This document shows positions 8,341 to 16,903 of a DNA stretch of 64,000 nt, piece by piece. The notes beneath the pieces were generated by a model. The model searched no databases and was not told the DNA's origin. It worked only from the letters and a program-made list of their open reading frames with translations. Within the stretch, counting starts at the first letter, position 1. Every line of letters begins with the position of its first letter. The DNA is taken from the NCBI GenBank assembly GCA_947447895.1, contig CANFLM010000003.1, positions 1-64,000 of the forward strand, in the 5' to 3' direction. Made by a program: the position numbers and the translations under genes. This stretch comes from Hyphomicrobiales bacterium (GTDB lineage: Bacteria > Pseudomonadota > Alphaproteobacteria > Rhizobiales > Beijerinckiaceae).

Positions 8341-9842
8341 GCACCCCATTCTGGACCCGCACCGCGGGGCTTTTGTCGCTGTCAGCCCTGTTATGGGCCG
8401 GCCATGGACAGGCCCAAACTCTGGATGCCTACCTGCCGTTACCCGATCCGGTCGGGATCACCCTGCCTGTCCCCGCCTATCCGGCGCTATGGGATGACCG
8501 GCTGACCGCGGTCCCACTCAATCCCCCTGTGGCGGCTTCCACCCTCCTGTCGCCGCTCGCGCAGTCGATCAGGGCCTTGCTCCAACCTGCGACCCAAGGC
8601 GTGGCTACCATCGAAGGCCATGACAAATCGGGGGTTTTACGCTTTTATGAAGCCCGCGATTTCACCCCGCTATGGGTCGATGCCCATGGCCTGACCGAGC
8701 ACGGGCAGGCTATGGTCAAACGGCTCGCGCTCGCCGATGAGGACGGGCTCGATACGCCTGCAACCCTGCTGGCCCTGATCCAGACCGGAGCGACACCGAC
8801 CGCCGCACTGGAAGTGGCGCTGTCGCGTGCCGCCGTCGCCTATGCCCGCGAGGCGCGAGGCAGCCGGATCGACCCGAGCAGGGTATCGAAATCCCTGACG
8901 CCCAAGCTCGACATCCCGGACGGACTGGGCGTGTTGCAGCATCTGGCACAAGCCGGCCATGCGGGAGATGCCCTTTGGCATTACAACCCCAAACATGCGG
9001 GCTATCTGGCCTTGCGGGCCAAACTGGCCGAATGGCGCGAAACGACCGCCAGTCTGGCCGAAACCGCAGCCGCCAGCCGGACGGCGGATGGCAAACCGGC
9101 CTTGCCGCTGCAACTCAACGATTTCCTGACCAATATGGAACGCTGGCGCTGGCTGCCTGCCAATGCCGGCGACAGTCGCATCGAGGTCAATATCCCCGAA
9201 TATACGATGCGGCTTTACGAGCATGGCACCCTCAAACACACCGGCCGCGTCGTGGTGGGCAAGACCAATACCCAGACCCCGGTGTTTTCCTCGGTGATGG
9301 ATCATGTCGTGATCAATCCGTCATGGGGTGTGCCGGATTCGATCCTGAAAAAGGAATTTCTGCCCAAAATTGCCGCCGATCCCGATTATGCCGAACGTCA
9401 CGGCTATCAAGTGATCCGCAAGAATGACCGGATTGTCGGCATCCGCCAGCCGCCGGGCGAGCGCAATGCGCTGGGTTTCATCAAGTTCATGTTCCCCAAC
9501 GAACACGCCGTCTATCTGCATGACACCCCGCAGCGCAATCTGTTTGCCCGCGATGAGCGGGCCTTCAGCCATGGCTGCGTGCGGGTCGACCAGCCTTTCG
9601 CCCTGGCCGATGCCCTGCTGGGCAGCATGGGCTTTGACGAGACGCGGCTGAAAGCGATGATCGGCAAAGGCGAGAAAACCGTCACCTTGCAGACCCGCCT
9701 GCCGGTCCACCTGACCTATTTCACGCTGAGTGTCGACGAAAGCGGTCATATCCGCCGCTTTACCGACATTTACGGACATGACGAGAAGCTCCGCGCCGCC
9801 TTCCTCAAAGCCCCCCAAAGGGTTTTGGCAACGCGGCGTTAA
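8337..9842 (+). CDS. YcbB-like murein L,D-transpeptidase
   Basis: The ATG at 8337 overlaps the upstream stop (ATGA), giving 501 residues; the open frame further upstream is a shadow of the regulator gene. An N-terminal hydrophobic stretch ending near HGQAQT looks like a signal peptide. A scaffold region covers about 60-300. The YkuD catalytic domain follows, with its signature His in VYLHDTPQRN and the SHGCVRV block carrying the nucleophilic Cys. These enzymes make 3-3 crosslinks in peptidoglycan or attach proteins to it in the periplasm. Overlap with the response regulator and proximity to the DUF882 gene support a murein-remodelling unit. Confidence 0.92.
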   Translation: MSTPFWTRTAGLLSLSALLWAGHGQAQTLDAYLPLPDPVGITLPVPAYPALWDDRLTAVPLNPPVAASTLLSPLAQSIRALLQPATQGVATIEGHDKSGVLRFYEARDFTPLWVDAHGLTEHGQAMVKRLALADEDGLDTPATLLALIQTGATPTAALEVALSRAAVAYAREARGSRIDPSRVSKSLTPKLDIPDGLGVLQHLAQAGHAGDALWHYNPKHAGYLALRAKLAEWRETTASLAETAAASRTADGKPALPLQLNDFLTNMERWRWLPANAGDSRIEVNIPEYTMRLYEHGTLKHTGRVVVGKTNTQTPVFSSVMDHVVINPSWGVPDSILKKEFLPKIAADPDYAERHGYQVIRKNDRIVGIRQPPGERNALGFIKFMFPNEHAVYLHDTPQRNLFARDERAFSHGCVRVDQPFALADALLGSMGFDETRLKAMIGKGEKTVTLQTRLPVHLTYFTLSVDESGHIRRFTDIYGHDEKLRAAFLKAPQRVLATRR

Positions 9843-9934
9843 TCTATTTCAACCACAATCGTGACTGTTCCCCGCTGTCCGGCCAACCGGAAACGGGGAC
9901 GGAACTGGTCACAATGCAGGATCGATAGAAGCGT

Positions 9935-11677
9935 ATGAGAGTTTTATCCGAGCTGATCCGGGCTGTTCCCGACACAGGCAAACGCAATGTGGTGCGGCAG
10001 GCGATTGCCGCAGGCGTGATGCTGTCGGCGACCTGCCTGGGATTTGAGGGCCTCGGCAATGCCGAAGCCAACGGGGAAACACGCGCGCTGACCATCCAGC
10101 ACATGCACACGCATGAAACAGCAACCATCACCTATAAATCCGGCGGACAATTCACCCGCGACGGTCTCGACAAACTCAACTGGATGCTGCGCGACTGGCG
10201 GCGCGACGAGCCGATCGCGATGGATCCGCGCCTGTTCGACGTTGTCTGGGAAGCCACCCGCGCCACCGGCAATACCGGGCCGATCCATGTTGTCTCGGGT
10301 TACCGCTCGCCCACCACCAATGCGATGCTGCGCCAGCGTTCCAATCTGGTGGCCAAAAATTCCCAGCATATGCTGGGCAAAGCCATGGATTTCTATCTGG
10401 GCGATGTCACAATGGACAAAGTCCGTGATGTCGGCATGCGGATGCAGCGCGGCGGTGTCGGCTATTACCCCACCAGCTATACGCCTTTCGTGCATCTCGA
10501 TGTTGGCAGTGTCCGCCACTGGCCGCGCATGAGCCATGACCAGCTGGCCCGTCTGTTCCCCGATGGCAAAACTGTGCATGTCGGCACCGATGGCAAGCAA
10601 TTCCCCCGCTATGCCGAAGCCTATGCCGAAGTGATCGCGGCGGGCGGATCGGTCGGCGGCTACAGCGGCGATGGCGAGGAAACCGCGATTGCCGATTCCT
10701 CCAGCGGATCAGGCAAGGGCTTCTTTGCGTGGCTGTTCGGCGTGTCCGACGAGGATACCAGCGCCAGCAAGAACCGCCGTACCACCACAACAGCGCGTCG
10801 CGGCACGGCGTCCGATGCGCCGGTCCGCCAGACCGATTACAACGACACCTCGCCGATTGCCGCCCTGCAGCAATATGAAGCCGCCCAGACGGCCGCCGCC
10901 AATGTGCCAAGCCGCTATCGCGGCCAGAGCATTGCCTCCAATTCGGTGGAAGACCGTGGCGAGAGTGTTGCCGCAGCGCGTCCCGCGCCGGTCGAGAAGG
11001 TGGCGCCAATTCCGGCTGTTGCACAGGCGGAACTGCGTCCGGTCACCCAGCCGCTTGACCGTTCCCCCAATGCTCTGGCTGTCTCGACCGGCCCGCAGCT
11101 GGTCTGGCAGAACGGCCCGACCCCGCTGCCGCCGCAAGCGCGCGGCAATGCCACCCCGATCGTGGTGGCCACTACCTTCTCGTCACTGGCCGGCTATAAG
11201 CGCGTCGACGTGCCGCTGCCACCGCAAGGCCGCAACAGTGTCAGCATCAATATGGCTGTGGCCAGCAATGCCCCGACGGGGGCCAAATCCGAACCTGTCG
11301 TGACAGGCTCGATCCGCGGCACGAGCACCCTGCCTGCTGTCATCACCGGCAACAAGTCCGCCTATGACGGTCCGGCTCTCGCCTATATGGACAATGGCGC
11401 AGGCAGAACAGCCTTCGTGCCGATGCCGCTGGCGCGCCCGCCCGAATTCGGCAAGGCCGCGCACATGCCTGCAGGCAAGCAGATGGCGTCCAGACAGCCG
11501 GAGCCCAAACCCAAAGACGCCCCACGCACGGAGCAGAAAACCGCCGGCAAAACGGCTCCGCATGGCGCGGCAACGGTGGGCGGAGCCAAGGATGACCCGC
11601 AGACAACAGCCGCGCTGTCGTCCGGTTTCAAGCCAGCGACGGCACAACCCTCGCCGTCAGGCTTCACCGTACGATAG
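9935..11677 (+). CDS. DUF882/YcbK-like (M15 family) murein peptidase with long disordered tail
   Basis: A 580-residue protein. A hydrophobic segment at about 20-45 (IAAGVMLSATCLGF) suggests export. The DUF882 domain (about 50-215) shows a VSGYRSPTTNAMLR block and the M15-type zinc residues in SQHMLGKAMDF and the later FVHLD. Characterised relatives such as E. coli MepK cut 3-3 crosslinks, the bonds made by L,D-transpeptidases such as the one just upstream. From about 240 to 580 the protein is rich in Ala, Pro, Thr and Ser without recognisable domains, much longer than the tail-less family average. The start codon is not certain. Confidence 0.85.
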   Translation: MRVLSELIRAVPDTGKRNVVRQAIAAGVMLSATCLGFEGLGNAEANGETRALTIQHMHTHETATITYKSGGQFTRDGLDKLNWMLRDWRRDEPIAMDPRLFDVVWEATRATGNTGPIHVVSGYRSPTTNAMLRQRSNLVAKNSQHMLGKAMDFYLGDVTMDKVRDVGMRMQRGGVGYYPTSYTPFVHLDVGSVRHWPRMSHDQLARLFPDGKTVHVGTDGKQFPRYAEAYAEVIAAGGSVGGYSGDGEETAIADSSSGSGKGFFAWLFGVSDEDTSASKNRRTTTTARRGTASDAPVRQTDYNDTSPIAALQQYEAAQTAAANVPSRYRGQSIASNSVEDRGESVAAARPAPVEKVAPIPAVAQAELRPVTQPLDRSPNALAVSTGPQLVWQNGPTPLPPQARGNATPIVVATTFSSLAGYKRVDVPLPPQGRNSVSINMAVASNAPTGAKSEPVVTGSIRGTSTLPAVITGNKSAYDGPALAYMDNGAGRTAFVPMPLARPPEFGKAAHMPAGKQMASRQPEPKPKDAPRTEQKTAGKTAPHGAATVGGAKDDPQTTAALSSGFKPATAQPSPSGFTVR

Positions 11678-11698
11678 GCTGCTCAAGCGACGGGTCGA

Positions 11699-11941
11699 TC
11701 AGGCCTGCATGCCCAGTGCTTGCAGGTAAAGCTCGAGAATGGCTTCTTCTTCCTGCCGTTCGGCATGGTTTTTCTTCCGGATACCCACCACTTTGCGCAG
11801 GATTTTGGTGTCGAAGCCGTTGGCTTTGGCTTCCGAATAAACGTCGCGGATATCGCTGGCCAGCGCCGATTTTTCTTCTTCAAGCCGTTCGATGCGTTCG
11901 ATCAACGCCTTCAGCTCGTCGGCCGCTACAGATGTTTGCAT
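11699..11941 (-). CDS. gapR: GapR / DUF2312 nucleoid-associated protein
   Basis: 80 residues, almost entirely a charged coiled coil, with the diagnostic blocks [26 protein letters not shown] and [17 protein letters not shown]. In Caulobacter, GapR is an essential protein that encircles overtwisted AT-rich DNA ahead of forks and RNA polymerase and stimulates topoisomerases. Length and residue conservation match closely. It converges with the DUF882 gene (21-bp gap) and is divergent from the DMT transporter gene. Confidence 0.94.
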   Translation of the reverse strand: MQTSVAADELKALIERIERLEEEKSALASDIRDVYSEAKANGFDTKILRKVVGIRKKNHAERQEEEAILELYLQALGMQA

Positions 11942-12185
11942 GGTTGGACCCTTTCAGGCAGCTCGTAGAGGGGATAGATCTGTGGTCCCTGTGTCCAACA
12001 GCGCAGGCTCAGGGTCAAGACAAAGCACGCGGATCCCTCCATAGGCCTGTGGACGACGCCACAGTTCGCCCAGAAATCACTGCCAACCCATGATCCCGAC
12101 AGATGACGCATCCGCGCTCTTGCTCTAAACACGGGGTGAAAGTGCATTGCACCTTCCCGCCTGTCAGACCCGAGCCCCGTCTCCC
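11942..12185. other. Divergent intergenic region between gapR and the DMT transporter gene
   Basis: 244 bp holding the promoters of both neighbours. I see no open frame or structured RNA that can be supported, only short GC-rich inverted matches. Confidence 0.5.
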
Positions 12186-13121
12186 ATGACCGACCCAGCC
12201 ACTCCGGCCGCAACACCCGGCTCCACGATGTTGCCCGCTTATGCGGCTCTTGTGTTAGGAGCCTGTGGCATGGGCATGTCGCCGCTCTTTGTGCGCTTTG
12301 CCGCTGAAGCCGGGGTCGGGCCCTATGCCTCTGCCTTTTGGCGGGTATTTCTGGCTTTGCCGTTTTTATGGATCTGGGCACGGGTCGAGGAAGGGGGCGG
12401 TCCGGGCAGGCCGACCTTCCGCAAGCCGATGATCTGGGCGGGACTGCTGTTCAGTGGCGATCTTTTTTTCTGGCACCTGTCGATTCTAGGCACCAGCATT
12501 GCCAATGCGACCTTTCTGAGCACAACCGCGCCGGTCTGGGTGTTGCTGGTCTCGGTGGTTGTGCTGAAGGAACAGGTCAGACCCGCCACTCTGGGTGGAC
12601 TGGCCTTGTGCCTCTTGGGAGGGAGTTCGTTGATCGGCGACACCTTGTCGCTGGCTCCCGAACGGCTGTTGGGTGATCTGTTCGGACTGCTGACCGCCGT
12701 ATTTTTCGGACTTTATTTCTTCGGCATCAAATATGCGCGCGATCTGTCGGGGGCGGGACGTTCGACCTTTGCGGCCAGTGCGGTCGCATCTCTTGTGTTG
12801 CTGTTGGTGGCACTGGCCACCCGTGACCCGCTGATCCCAACAACCCTGAAAGGGGCAGCCTCGCTGCTGCTGATGGCCATGGTCTCGCAAGCCTTCGGAC
12901 AGGGTTTGCTGAGCGTCGCTCTGGGCCGCTTGCCGACCGTTTTCAGCGCATTGGTGATTTTTCTGGAAGCCGTTGCGGCAGCCGCACTGGGCTGGATTGT
13001 GCTGGACGAGGCCCTCTCGCCCTTGCAATGGCTGGGTGGCGGGCTCATTCTGTGCGGCATCTTCATTGCGCGCCCGCGCACCGCCGACACGCAACAAGAG
13101 AACGACCATGACCGACACTAA
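12186..13121 (+). CDS. DMT superfamily (EamA) transporter
   Basis: 311 residues from the ATG at 12186 (MTDPATPAATP), with about ten membrane helices arranged as two EamA repeats. The first repeat spans roughly 20-150 and the second 165-300. The inter-repeat region and the second EamA block (LGRLPTVFSALVIFLEAVAA) are typical. Family members export amino acids, metabolites or drugs by proton exchange; the substrate is not predictable. The stop overlaps the glycerate kinase start by 14 bp, so the two are co-transcribed. Confidence 0.9.
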   Translation: MTDPATPAATPGSTMLPAYAALVLGACGMGMSPLFVRFAAEAGVGPYASAFWRVFLALPFLWIWARVEEGGGPGRPTFRKPMIWAGLLFSGDLFFWHLSILGTSIANATFLSTTAPVWVLLVSVVVLKEQVRPATLGGLALCLLGGSSLIGDTLSLAPERLLGDLFGLLTAVFFGLYFFGIKYARDLSGAGRSTFAASAVASLVLLLVALATRDPLIPTTLKGAASLLLMAMVSQAFGQGLLSVALGRLPTVFSALVIFLEAVAAAALGWIVLDEALSPLQWLGGGLILCGIFIARPRTADTQQENDHDRH

Positions 13122-14391
13122 AACCTTCCTCGACGCGCTCTATCAGGCAGCCGTCACCTCGGCCCTGCCAAGCCATTGCCTGATTCCCCATCTGCCTGCA
13201 CCGCCCGAACACGGGCGCATCATCATTCTGGCAGGCGGCAAGGCGGCAGGCAGCATGAGCCTGGCCGCCGAACGCTTTTACCGCGAAGTCTACAAACTCG
13301 GGCCCGATCAATTGACCGGCATTGCCGTCACCCGTCAGGGCTATGGCGAGCCGACCGAACTGATCCGGATGATCGAGGCCGGACATCCCGTCCCCAACCA
13401 GGCGGGTCTGGATGGCACGCAAGGCGTGATGGAACTGGCGCGACAGGCGACCAAAGACGATCTGGTGCTGGTGCTGTTGTCGGGGGGCGGTTCGGCTAAC
13501 TGGATTGCCCCGGCAGGGGATCTGACACTGGCCGACAAGCAGGCCGTGACACGCGCCATGCTGCGTTCGGGCGCGCCGATTGACGCGATCAACACCGTGC
13601 GCAAGCGCCTGTCGGCGATCAAGGGTGGACGGCTGGCCGTGCTGGCAGCCCCCGCGCTTTTGCTGACTTTGGCGATATCCGATGTCCCGGGCGATGACCC
13701 GACCCATATTGCCTCCGGCCCGACTGTGCCCGATCCGACCACGCGGGCCGACGCACTCGCGGTTCTGGCGCAGTATCACGTCACCCTGCCTGCCCCCGCG
13801 CAAAAGCTGCTGGATGATCCGGCCAACGAGACCCCGCGCGCCGACCATCCCGCCTTTGCCACCGCGCGGTTCAGCCTGGTGGCGCGGCCGAGCGACGGGG
13901 TAGAGGCGGCAAGCCGTCTGGTGAAGAAGGCGGGCTACGAGGTCCTGTCATTGGGGGCCGACCTGGAAGGCGAGGCCCGCGAGGTGGCGTGCCACCATGC
14001 TGACCTTGCCCTGGAGGCAGCCAGAGCCGGCCGCAAACTGGCCATCCTGTCGGGCGGAGAACTGACCGTCACCATGACCGGCACGGGCCGTGGCGGACCG
14101 GGGCAGGAATATGCTTTGGCCCTGATGATTGCCCTTGGCGGCCATGCCGGCATTGCCGCTGTCGCAGGCGACACCGACGGCACCGATGGCGGTGGCGGCA
14201 ATCCCGATGATCCGGCGGGAGCTTTCGTGTTCCCCGATTCGCTGGCGCGCGCCAAAGCCAGGGGGCTCGACCCGCAAGCCTTCCTCGACAACAATGATTC
14301 CACAGGGTTCTTCGAACAGTTGGGTGACTTGCTGACCCCCGGCCCGACCGGCACAAACATCAACGACATCAGGGTGATCCTGATTGGCTGA
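13108..14391 (+). CDS. Glycerate 2-kinase (GckA/TtuD type, MOFRL family)
   Basis: 427 residues from the ATG at 13108 (MTDTKTFLDAL). The N-terminal DUF4147 domain includes IILAGGKAAGSM and LVLLSGGGSANW, nucleotide and substrate loops of this family. The C-terminal MOFRL domain includes LSGGELTVTMTG and a TDGTDG block. These enzymes phosphorylate D-glycerate to 2-phosphoglycerate, linking glyoxylate, tartrate or sugar-acid breakdown to glycolysis; older annotations call them hydroxypyruvate reductase. It overlaps the DMT exporter gene, whose substrate might be a related organic acid (inference). Confidence 0.9.
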   Translation: MTDTKTFLDALYQAAVTSALPSHCLIPHLPAPPEHGRIIILAGGKAAGSMSLAAERFYREVYKLGPDQLTGIAVTRQGYGEPTELIRMIEAGHPVPNQAGLDGTQGVMELARQATKDDLVLVLLSGGGSANWIAPAGDLTLADKQAVTRAMLRSGAPIDAINTVRKRLSAIKGGRLAVLAAPALLLTLAISDVPGDDPTHIASGPTVPDPTTRADALAVLAQYHVTLPAPAQKLLDDPANETPRADHPAFATARFSLVARPSDGVEAASRLVKKAGYEVLSLGADLEGEAREVACHHADLALEAARAGRKLAILSGGELTVTMTGTGRGGPGQEYALALMIALGGHAGIAAVAGDTDGTDGGGGNPDDPAGAFVFPDSLARAKARGLDPQAFLDNNDSTGFFEQLGDLLTPGPTGTNINDIRVILIG

Positions 14392-14419
14392 TCCTGCGAG
14401 ATGGTCTAGACTTGGTCCT

Positions 14420-14857
14420 ATGACAGTGTTCCGTGTAATCCCGATCCTCTGCGGCCTGATGCTGGGCAGCCTGTGGGCTGGTCCTGCCTCCGCCGATTTG
14501 CGCGTATGCAACAACACGCCAAGCCGGGTAGGCGTGGCCCTCGGCTATCGCGACAACCAGGGCTGGGTGAGCGAGGGCTGGTATCTGCTCAAGGCCAACA
14601 GTTGCGAAACCCTGCTCAAAGAGGATCTGATCGCGCGCTATTACTATATCTATGCGCAGGATTATGACCGGGGTGGCGAATGGACGGGCCGCACACCGAT
14701 GTGCACCCGCGACAAGGAATTCCAGATCCGCGGCATCGAAGAATGTCTGACGCGCGGGTTTGACCGCACCCGCTTTTTCGAAATCGACAGCGGCGAACAA
14801 AAAAGCTGGACTGTCCAGCTGGGCGAACCCGAACGCACCCCCATCCAACCGAAATAG
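14420..14857 (+). CDS. Exported DUF1036 family protein
   Basis: 145 residues from the ATG at 14420 (MTVFRVIPILC); an in-frame start at 14384 overlaps the kinase stop and would bury the signal peptide. A classical signal peptide ends near GPASA-DLRVCNN. The DUF1036 core has four conserved Cys (VCNNT, NSCETL, MCTRD, EECLTRGF) likely forming disulfides in the periplasm. The function of the family is unknown. It follows the kinase by 28 bp and may be read from the same message. Confidence 0.83.
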   Translation: MTVFRVIPILCGLMLGSLWAGPASADLRVCNNTPSRVGVALGYRDNQGWVSEGWYLLKANSCETLLKEDLIARYYYIYAQDYDRGGEWTGRTPMCTRDKEFQIRGIEECLTRGFDRTRFFEIDSGEQKSWTVQLGEPERTPIQPK

Positions 14858-14894
14858 TCGTGCGCCGGCTTAGGCTGATACAGGATCGAGAGCC

Positions 14895-16286
14895 ATGGCG
14901 GAGACGCAACACAGCCAGAACGATCCTGTTCAGACAAGCCCCGCGCCCGCCGCGGCTGGCATGCCCGGTTTCGGGGAGGCCGCATGGCTGTGGCTGAAAA
15001 TCGGCTGCCTGTCATTCGGCGGCCCGGCAGGCCAGATCGCCATGCTGCATCATGAAGTGGTCGATCGGCGCCGCTGGATCAGCAACAGGCGGTTTCTTCA
15101 TGCGCTCAATTTCTGCTCGCTGTTGCCCGGTCCCGAGGCGCAACAGCTGGCGACCTATCTGGGCTGGCTGATGCACGGGGCCAGAGGCGGTGTGGTTGCG
15201 GGCGGTTTGTTTGTGATTCCCGGCGCACTCGTCATGATGGTGCTTTCGGCCATCTATGCGCTGTATGGCACGGTCCCGGTGATTGCCGCGCTGTTTTTCG
15301 GTTTGAAATGCGCGGTTCTGGTCATGGTGGTCGAAGCCCTCATGCGGGTGGGCAAACGCGCCCTGAAAGGGCCCTCTGCCTATCTGCTGGCGACTTCGGC
15401 CTTTCTCGCATTGTTTATGCTGGGCCTGCCCTTCCCGCTCGTGGTCCTGCTGGCCGGATGCTGCGGACTGGTTACTCCGCGGGCTTTCAAAGCCGCAAGC
15501 CACGGACAGGCCGACAACGGCGAAGACGCGCTACTGGACCGGCTGATGCGGCATGATCCGGATCATGCAGACAAGCTCGCCCGCAGCGCCTATCGCGCCG
15601 GACTGGTCGCGCTTGCGCTTTGGGCCGTGCCGCTGGCCTTGCTGCTTCCACAAGGCGGCGTGTTTGCCGATATCGGCTGGTTTTTCTCGAAAATGGCGGT
15701 GGTGACCTTTGGCGGCGCCTATGCGGTGCTGGCCTATGTGGCGCAAGAGGCGGTCAATCTCTATCACTGGCTGTCGCCCAGCGAAATGCTGGCCGGCCTC
15801 GGGCTGGCGGAAACCACTCCCGGCCCGCTGATTCTGGTGCTGCAATTTGTCGGCTTTCTGGCCGGTTTCAGGGCCGAGACACTGTTTCAGGGACTCTGGG
15901 GCGGGGTGCTGGGCGCCTTGCTGACCCTATGGGTGACCTTTACGCCCTGCTTTGCCTTCGTGTTTTTGGGCGCCCCGATGATCGAAAAAGCCCAGAACAA
16001 TCCGCGGCTGACCGGTGCGCTTGCCGCCATCACCTGTGCGGTGGTCGGGGTGATTGCCAATCTGGCCCTGTGGTTCGGGCTGCGCGTGCTGTTTGGCGAG
16101 ATGGCCTTATGTCACTGGGGCATTGTATCGTTCGAGTGGCCCGTCCTCGCAAGCCTCAACCCTGCAGCCTTGCTGATTGCCGCTCTGTCTGCGGCCAGCC
16201 TGTTCGGCTTGAAGCTCGGCATCGTGCGGACATTGGCCCTCAGCAGCATCGCGGGCCTGATGCTGCATTGGGGCGGTTACGTCTGA
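14895..16286 (+). CDS. chrA: Chromate ion transporter (ChrA, CHR family)
   Basis: A 463-residue membrane protein built of two homologous CHR halves. The first carries GCLSFGGPAGQIAMLHHEVV and LLPGPEAQQLATYLGW. The second carries VVTFGGAYAVLAYVAQEAV and ETTPGPLILVLQFVGF. This is the long-chain bidomain form that exports chromate from the cytosol; many homologues have unknown natural substrates. No chrB regulator is next to it. It is the last gene of the plus-strand series and converges with the isochorismatase-fold gene two bases after its stop. Confidence 0.9.
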   Translation: MAETQHSQNDPVQTSPAPAAAGMPGFGEAAWLWLKIGCLSFGGPAGQIAMLHHEVVDRRRWISNRRFLHALNFCSLLPGPEAQQLATYLGWLMHGARGGVVAGGLFVIPGALVMMVLSAIYALYGTVPVIAALFFGLKCAVLVMVVEALMRVGKRALKGPSAYLLATSAFLALFMLGLPFPLVVLLAGCCGLVTPRAFKAASHGQADNGEDALLDRLMRHDPDHADKLARSAYRAGLVALALWAVPLALLLPQGGVFADIGWFFSKMAVVTFGGAYAVLAYVAQEAVNLYHWLSPSEMLAGLGLAETTPGPLILVLQFVGFLAGFRAETLFQGLWGGVLGALLTLWVTFTPCFAFVFLGAPMIEKAQNNPRLTGALAAITCAVVGVIANLALWFGLRVLFGEMALCHWGIVSFEWPVLASLNPAALLIAALSAASLFGLKLGIVRTLALSSIAGLMLHWGGYV

Positions 16287-16288
16287 GC

Positions 16289-16903
16289 TCAGGCCTGCTC
16301 GACATCCTGCAACGCCTCGGCAAGGCTGAGGACGGGAGCCACCGGACGCAGCGCGTCAATGGCGGTGCGGTGGGTCTCGGCTGAGAAGGCCGCGCAGCCG
16401 TCCTCCAGCACCCGCACGTCGAAATCGCGCACATGCGCATCGCGCACGGTCGAAGCCACGCCGCCATTGGTGACGATGCCGCAGACCAGCAGCGTCTCGA
16501 TGCCGGCCTTGCGCAACACCCATTCCATGCGCGTCATATAGAAGGCCGAATAGGCGACCTTCTCGACCGTCAGATCAGCCGGCTGCAGGACATCGACCAG
16601 TTGGTGTCCCCAGCCGCCTGGACAGAAATCGCCCTTGCCGAGAAACGGACGCAGCTGTTTCAGATGCGGCGAGATGATCGGTTCGCCGCCTTTGGCAGGC
16701 ACCAGCGTAAATTGGGTGGACACGACCCACCCGCCTTTGGCCCGCAACGCCTGCGCCAGCGGCAGAATTTTTTGCGGCAAAGCAGCAATGGCAGGGGCGG
16801 ATTGACCGGCGCGCCCATAGGCACCCCGGGGATCGAGAAAATCGTTTTGCAGATCGACGATCAGCAGGCCCGTGCGTGTGGCATCAAGAGTGTGATGGCT
16901 CAT
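16289..16903 (-). CDS. Isochorismatase-fold hydrolase lacking the usual catalytic Cys
   Basis: 204 residues with the isochorismatase/cysteine hydrolase fold: catalytic Asp in LLIVDLQNDFLDP and Lys in TVEKVAYSAFY. Where amidohydrolases of the family have Cys (TNxCV), this protein reads IVTNGGVAST, so the nucleophile is replaced by Gly; another Cys lies 5 residues earlier (LLVCGIV). True isochorismatases also work without the Cys, so the chemistry may be Asp-driven rather than amide hydrolysis by a thiolate. Its start overlaps the stop of the hydantoinase A gene by 4 bp, so it is the last gene of the lyase-HyuB-HyuA operon. Confidence 0.85.
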   Translation of the reverse strand: MSHHTLDATRTGLLIVDLQNDFLDPRGAYGRAGQSAPAIAALPQKILPLAQALRAKGGWVVSTQFTLVPAKGGEPIISPHLKQLRPFLGKGDFCPGGWGHQLVDVLQPADLTVEKVAYSAFYMTRMEWVLRKAGIETLLVCGIVTNGGVASTVRDAHVRDFDVRVLEDGCAAFSAETHRTAIDALRPVAPVLSLAEALQDVEQA

